From Epiperipatus broadwayi (taxonomy: Eukaryota; Onychophora; Udeonychophora; Euonychophora; Peripatidae): a stretch of 64,000 nt of DNA. The translations under genes were made by a program, and so were the position numbers. This document shows, piece after piece, positions 58,396-64,000 of this stretch (positions are counted from its first letter, which is position 1; each line of letters starts with the position of its first letter). Location of the stretch: the NCBI GenBank assembly GCA_028023455.1, contig JAQFVV010000111.1, positions 3,963,416-4,027,415 of the forward strand. Reading direction: 5' to 3'. The notes under the pieces are model-generated. The model ran no database searches. It was not told where the DNA came from and worked only from the letters and a program-made list of their open reading frames with translations.

Positions 58396-58714
58396 GAATT
58401 AATTCAAAGTGTTAAGTAGTATTAACCACTGAAAATACATTTATATTTATGATAATGATTTTCACAATTATAAGATAAAAATAAATGCTTTTTTTAGGCA
58501 TACTGCATTTTTTCTTTTGGAAAATGAAGATCCTTTTTTAGAACATGGTATCATTCAAAAACTTTTTATATCATATTGTAACAATATCTTTGTTCAACTG
58601 TTGCTTCTGGACACTAATAAATTATTATTGATCAACTTTTACAATTAAATGAAATTTTACTAAATCTAATTATATATATATATATATATATAAACAATAA
58701 AAACACAGAATTAC
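58396..58714. other. AT-rich DNA, nothing recognised
   Basis: Ends in a (TA)n run at 58670-58691. Confidence 0.4.
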
Positions 58715-58718
58715 TTTT

Positions 58719-58890
58719 ATAAAAAAGCTTTTATATTTCAACCAGCAGACTGGTTTTCATCAGAAAGCAAAATGGCTACTTACCCTATAAAAAAGCTTTT
58801 ATATTTCATATATATATATATATATATAATATAAATTTATTTAAAGTATTTCATATATATATATATATATATAATATAAATTTATTTAAA
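58719..58890. repeat. two overlapping tandem pairs
   Basis: ATAAAAAAGCTTTTATATTT occurs at 58719 and 58787 (68-bp period), and an ATTTCA-(TA)n-TTTATTTAAAG unit occurs at 58803 and 58846 (43-bp period). Confidence 0.85.
58727..58768 (-). ncRNA. possible hammerhead-like motif
   Basis: Minus strand: CTGATGA, A, AACCAG-TCTG-CTGGTT as a perfect 6-bp stem II, then GAAA and TATAAAAGC. The two core blocks and stem II fit a hammerhead, but stem III with a UH cleavage site and stem I are not convincing and one A must bulge. It could be a different hammerhead family or chance. Confidence 0.35.
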
Positions 58891-58904
58891 GTTTTAAAAT
58901 TTAC

Positions 58905-60475
58905 TTTAATACTACAGGAATGTACTGTACCTACAAGTAGAGAAGATAGATGAACCATCAACAATATCTATAACCAGATCAATGCTATACAAAGCATAGC
59001 CTACAATCACATTTCCAGACTATATCTCTTCTTGACTGCTAGATCAAACATCCTTCATTCAAGCATTTTATTTGTTTTGATTATAAACTCAGGTGCCATC
59101 TGACTATATATTCTATATAGCCAGCATGCTTGGATGATAGGCCGTGAATCTAGCACTTAAATTTTCCTGTGGATAGCTCACACTCTGTATCAGGGTGCAG
59201 CACATTTAACTTAAGACATATAACATAACTTGGAATTAATGATGATGCAGTGACAAGGGAGAGATAGAATAGACCAAATAACAATTAAGCAACACTATTA
59301 TTTATTTATACACACACACGCGCGCACATATATATATATATATATACTTAAGATAATATAACAATAAATTTTTACATAAGAAAATATAAATGGTGACTTT
59401 AGGCTATAGTTATAATAGTTCTTTGTTATAGTTTATAAGACAGTGATCAAAATATATTTAAAGTATCTTTACCTATGTTATAATTTGTGTGTTTTTCCAA
59501 CTGGGTGGCTTTTTGGTTTTCCATCGATGGCTTCATGGCTTTCCTTCCAGATTTCTGTGGAAAAATAGGAAAATATGTGATAGCTTCTACTTCACAATCT
59601 CAGCAATGATTCCAGGTATTGATTCAGTTGGAATAGTTGATGGCTGAGGGCTTGGAGCATGAATCCCTGTCAGACACTCCTATGTTTATGCAGTTTCTGC
59701 ATTAATGTTGATTGCAACAGTAATGACTGTTTTATTACTGTGCTAAAATTTCTGAATATCTGTGTGCATTCTTTAGAAAGATTCTGAAGTTTGGACTAAT
59801 AGCAGTGTGAACTGTATATCAGCAACACTAATAGAATTCCAGACTGTATATCACAAACCTGACTGAATAATAATAGACTGCTGCAAACTTGTAGACTTTT
59901 CCTTTCTCATTGTTTTCCAGTTTTTAATGTTTATCACACTAAAATCTATTTTTTAATTAAGATCATAACTTAAAGTCTGTTTTTAATTAAATTTTACATT
60001 TTGTAAATCTAATCTTGTTCACAGATTAATCTGTTATCTTATTATTTTATATTGATGGGATAGTATATATAGTTTTTAATTAATTCATTTATTAGTTTTA
60101 TCTTTTCTTTATTAGTCAGTAAAGTAATTACATTTGTGTAGGTTTCCTTTTACAAACAAAATTTTATTCTGATTTTTCATATTAACTTATATTTAAAAAG
60201 GAGATAGTTTTAAATTATTTGATTATAGATTATGCCACAGCCCTCTCAATACTAAAACTTTATTCTCTTTTAAAAGAAAATATAATGCATTTTTTTTGTT
60301 TTGATTTTTACAAAACTACATTTTAAACAAAAGAAAATTACTCTAAAAACATATTACTTCCTTTTTTCTATTTTTGATTTTTATTAATAATTTAATCATT
60401 TATTTTTTAAATTATAAACATATAATGCTGGGATATATGTTTGTTTTGTAATACATATCTCTTGCTAGAATTACA
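58905..60475 (+). mobile_element. LTR-like element, family 2, copy 2
   Basis: Counterpart of 48800-50197. Starts TTTAATACTACAGGAA (TG likely mutated to TT) and ends GCTAGAATTACA before a TA run. A part near 59030-59150 is absent or unlike in the other copy. No coding. Contains a short (CA)(CG) then TA run near 59310-59346. Confidence 0.55.
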
Positions 60476-60639
60476 ATATATATTATTATCTTAACAATGT
60501 TTGGCCAAAAAAAAAACTACACAATAAGAAAAACTTATAACCTATGAAACACTAGCCATTTTTTATTCCTATGGCATTCTCTACTATGTGATTTTTAATT
60601 TCTAAATCAATATTTACCCATAATACTTAGATGTGCTCC

Positions 60640-61700
60640 ATTGTTTAAAAAATATTTTTAAATCCAAATTGTTCTTTTAATTGATTAAAATGTAAAGTTT
60701 GCTGAAGACAAGATATAATTATCTTGCTAAATATTGTGCCTAAAATTGATAGAAGATTAATGTTTTCATTTTCTAATATCTTCTTTATCATATTTTTTTA
60801 AATACCAATATTATTTGCACATTCTTCAAATTTTCTGCTATATAATTATTATTTAGATTTCATATATAACTTTTCCAGCAATGTTTTTAGATCTTCACTT
60901 GCTTCTTTTAAAATACCAATTATAATTGCATCGTTTCTTGGAGCTGTTTTCTTCTTCATACATTTTAATGTATGCCTCACTTCTTCATGTAAAATCCTAG
61001 GCAATTGAGTAGCCATAATATTTGTAGGGGATACTTGATTTTCTTGTTCTTTATTAATATATAATTGTTTATAGAACTTGGCTATATGTTTCATGAGAAT
61101 ATCTTTCTTTTTGTTAATATTTTGATTTTTTGTTATCACAGAAATAACATTCTTTCTACTACAAAAATGTTGTTTGGTTTTATTTTCTTCATTTCTTGCC
61201 AATTTACAATCATTTTTTACATTATTAGAAATTTTTTTATAACATTTTACAAAACTCTAAATTTTCAATATTCTATTTGCAGCTCTTATTAGAATATCAG
61301 TTATCTGACTATTGAATTTATTCCTATTAAACTGTCTTCAAAATCTGTTAAGATTTAAACCCAATTTATGAGTTTTAATTTAAATTTATTGGATTGGTTC
61401 TGAAGTTTAAGAATATCAACTATTAATATATCTTTTTCTTTTAATAATTTTGATTTTTCTAGTTTTGCACTAGCACATATCTTATATCTCACTAATCAAT
61501 GATTACTTTCTGTGTTTAATCTATTAATTGCAATCTTAAAATATATACTTTTTATTTTCTCAAAATATAATCCAAATTCTGTTGTACTTTTGTTAGGACA
61601 TTTTCTTTTTTATTTCCACTTAACATTTGTCATAACTTATAATATTTTTTTTTTTTTTCAATTTCCACAAGTCCTTATTTTTATCATAACTACCAAATCT
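60640..61700 (-). pseudogene. RTE endonuclease end and reverse transcriptase start
   Basis: On the minus strand: LNTESNH then a stop and LVRYKICASAKLEKS (the end of the APE endonuclease with its SDH-like motif, now SNH), LQNQSNKFKLKLIN, then an open frame (61202-60849) with HIAKFYKQLYINKEQEN, LPRILHEEVRHTLKCMKKKT, APRNDAIIIGILKEA (in RTEs usually APGPDGI), and past its stop INLLSILGTIFSKIIISCLQ with NQLKEQFG near 60750-60670. The order matches RTE. The piece stops before the catalytic FADD. Confidence 0.75.
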
Positions 61701-62719
61701 TTTCTTATTGCTTTCAAACATTCACCAATTGTAGCAACCCTTGGATTGATTGCTTCGAATAGATTTGTACATGGTTTTAACTTGCTATAATTTCTGAGTT
61801 TTTATGTTACTATAGTGTATTTACGCTTATTTTAAAGCTTAAAAAGTACTGTAAAAAGCTGCCTTCTCTTTAATTATTTTACAATTAAAAAATCTATAAT
61901 ATAGGTGTTCAAAGATAGAACAGAGAGAAGCAACACCTTTGTAAATTCTGATTGGTTGCTTTGATTTCTTTCAATTTTTGCCAAAGGAAATCCCCTATCA
62001 ATAATGTTAATCGCTCCAACTTTTGTTTTGACTTTGAAAACAAAAATTAATCTCTTTGAATGTTTTTTTTTTATTATTTTTCTTACATATTATGAATTAT
62101 TGGCATAAAATATACTGAAAATATAGTTATTTTAGAGAAATAGTAAGATTCTAGTAAAAGATTGTATACGTTTACACGAACATAAATTAAAAAAGAAACC
62201 ATGACTAACAACAATTTTCACACCTGTCAACAGTTTAAATTGCCTCAAGATCTTTATTTGATTGTCAAACCAAAATTAATACTTTAGAGTATTTTTCTGG
62301 CATTTATTTACATATTGTAATGTATTTTGGTAAAATATGCTGAAAGTATAGTTATTTAAAAAAATAGTAAGATTTTAGATAAAATTCTTTACTTTTCACA
62401 ACATAAATTGAGAAAGGAAGTTGATGATGTATGCAACATTTTCTAATTTGTTACAAACATTGTTTGTAAATTCCCCAGTATAAAATATTTTTATAAGAAT
62501 AAATAGAAAATTATTTTTGAAAAAACCTTTGTTCACTTTCATAATCTGACAAATTATTAATATACGTTTTACAAATGAAACTAAAATGAATATAGTATTA
62601 AAAGATGAATATATTTTTACTGCTGATTCTGTAATTGACCAATCAAAAGTTTAGAGTTTTAACTCACTCAGCCAACTAGATTTGCAGTCAACCGAAGAGT
62701 TAAAGTTTCCCATGGCAAT
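61701..62719. other. AT-rich DNA between RTE pieces
   Basis: No recognised frame. It may be an insertion or rearranged RTE sequence, since the RTE pieces on each side are in the right order and strand. Confidence 0.35.
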
Positions 62720-62970
62720 TTTTTAAAAAAATATTTCGTATGATCAAAAAAAAATTAGTACAACTATATAAAATCCCTCTATTTTTTCATCACCTTGAGA
62801 ATTTGGAGCATAAACCTGATTTGTCTGTATTTGATATTTTGCATTAATTTGCATAACCAATCTTACTCATGTGTCTGATATACCATCAATTCCCACAATA
62901 ATAGTCTTTGACTTTTATTTATGGTGAATCCTATTCCACTTATCTTTCCATATTTGTATCTTTCTATCTA
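62720..62970 (-). pseudogene. RTE APE-endonuclease fragment
   Basis: Minus-strand frames read GIGFTINKSQ, IVGIDGISDT, then QTNQVYAPNSQGDEKIEGFY. The QVYAP ... EEIE-FY block and the preceding GVGF motif are typical of the apurinic-type endonuclease of RTE elements. Frameshifts separate the blocks. It is upstream of, and on the same strand as, the RTE piece at 60640-61700, so both could come from one insertion. Confidence 0.68.
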
Positions 62971-63359
62971 TTTTTCTTTTCATTTCACAAATTCCAGCAA
63001 TGTCTTATTTAATATCAGAGAGTGATTTGCAGATGTAAGTATGTAAGAAAAGTCATTATCCTATGAATTTTATAATATTTTTTTACAAATTTATAACTAA
63101 ATTGGGTTATAGATGTAATTTTCTGACTAAGATATATAATCCATAGTTTTTAATCTTTCACATCTCTCAAACAAAATGTCTCATATCATTTATTCATCTT
63201 ATATAGATTTTATTCAATTTTTTAAAATCTTTAGATATATAGTTTAAGATTACTATTGCCTATATAGAATCATTTTTAAGTGCATGTATAGCCTCTCATT
63301 TTTTAAGTGATGTGTTTAATATGTGATTTTTTTTAATGCACTTGTATTTATCACTGCCT

Positions 63360-63535
63360 GTTAATTCCAACATGATTTTTTAGATCATGAGTGATCTACA
63401 GCCTCGATAAAAGTCTTTCTATTAAAAATTCCAGTTTCAAATTCACAAGCAGATACTGATAAAACATATTTATTAAAAAAAAATCTTTTTAAACATGTAA
63501 GCACATTTCTTTTAAATATGGTTTCTCAGTAAACA
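63360..63535 (-). pseudogene. RTE fragment, CLKR block
   Basis: Minus strand: ETIFKRNVLTCLKRFFFNKY, VLSVSACEFETGIFNRKTF. This aligns with the MPMCLKRKVFNKCVLPVLTY and GSETWTLNRR region of the copy at 988-1772. Its position upstream of APE sequence means it belongs to a different insertion from the pieces at 60-63 kb. Confidence 0.65.
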
Positions 63536-63679
63536 TACATACATGCTCTGGTCAAATAATTTCAAACTACATTGCATAGTTCTCAGAAATACATATAATA
63601 AATTCTACAAACATGGTGTCACTATTGCAAAGAGTCCTGAATAAAAATTCCTGCAGATAGGATGAAAATAAGGCATTTC

Positions 63680-63870
63680 TGGTACAAAATTGCCATTTTA
63701 ATTTATGTTTTACATGCATCAACATATTCTGCATTACCATCTTAAACCATTAGTAACTTCACCGTATCTCACCAGTGAACACTGTCCATAGCAATGCTGA
63801 CATAGGATATTGCTCTTTAGCAGCCACTTTCTCACTAACCACCTTATTGCCAATTCTGGAGTTCAAACTT
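63680..63870 (-). pseudogene. possible Merlin/IS1595-type transposase N terminus
   Basis: Minus strand frame: AIRWLVRKWLLKSNILCQHC, then YGQCSLVRYGEVTNGLRW, a stop, CRIC. The CxxC ... GLRWxCRxC spacing resembles the zinc ribbon that opens ISXO2-like (Merlin superfamily) transposases, where DGxxWxCxxC is usual. The frame breaks after it and no DDE core is visible. It could be another zinc-ribbon protein. Confidence 0.35.
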
Positions 63871-64000
63871 CCTCCATCAATTGTCACAAATATCAAGATT
63901 CTGTATGAATTGCTGAAAAATCTAACAATTCATTTACTTTCACAATAAGTTTCATGATTTATGCCTGCAATAGCCTTATTGTAATTAGTCATGAAGTAAT
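63871..64000. other. window end, nothing recognised
   Basis: No supported feature in the last 130 bp. Confidence 0.4.

Overview
This window reads as AT-rich nuclear DNA (by eye about 70% A+T or more) from an animal, most likely an invertebrate. The evidence is the set of transposon families: RTE-type non-LTR retrotransposons, hAT transposons whose transposase remnants resemble ZBED5/GTF2IRD2-like proteins, Penelope-like elements (PLEs) with a GIY-YIG endonuclease, tRNA-derived SINEs, long-terminal-repeat (LTR) elements, and small tandem elements that carry hammerhead ribozymes. There are no bacterial features, no operons and no convincing host exon or functional RNA gene. The species cannot be named from the sequence.

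Layout. 0-3.4 kb: two copies of a dispersed repeat, an (ATT)n microsatellite, a broken RTE reverse transcriptase and a decayed hammerhead. 4.8-7.5 kb: a whole but dead hAT element. 8.7-10.3 kb: a PLE split by a TTAA-flanked (piggyBac-like) insertion. 10.4-13.8 kb: an LTR element with two ~1.35 kb LTRs and only ~0.7 kb inside. 14.9-15.4 kb: an RTE remnant in two opposite-facing pieces. 17.2-20.3 kb: a ZBED-like hAT remnant next to hammerhead-element copies. 20.8-22.4 kb: a second hAT element with a perfect 8-bp target duplication and a LINE tail nested in it. 23.3-25.5 kb: an LTR-like block. 25.8-28.4 kb: hammerhead elements, then a decayed RTE. 28.5 and 30.5 kb: SINEs. 30.6-36.9 kb: very AT-rich sequence with nothing recognised. 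36.9-41.8 kb: a duplicated repeat, one copy holding a LINE 3' end, then a TA-flanked MITE. 46.3-47.2 kb: hammerhead array. 48.8-53.0 kb: LTR-like copy, PLE with inverted ends, second hammerhead array. 57.5-60.5 kb: a foldback with a SINE in its centre and a second LTR-like copy. 60.6-64 kb: RTE pieces and a possible Merlin-like zinc-ribbon fragment.

The most interesting content is a set of 14 copies, in three families (A, B and C), of sequences that fold as type I hammerhead ribozymes: CUGANGA and GAAA cores, a tiny stem III ending in GUC, and a stem I with an internal loop and a second helix. Family A repeats with a period of 453 bp and family B with a period of about 421 bp, and both occur as direct copies followed by an inverted one. 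This matches the retrozyme type of non-autonomous retroelement known from animals. Both PLE remnants in the window also have inverted ends, so PLE machinery is a plausible source of mobility for these elements. That link is an inference.
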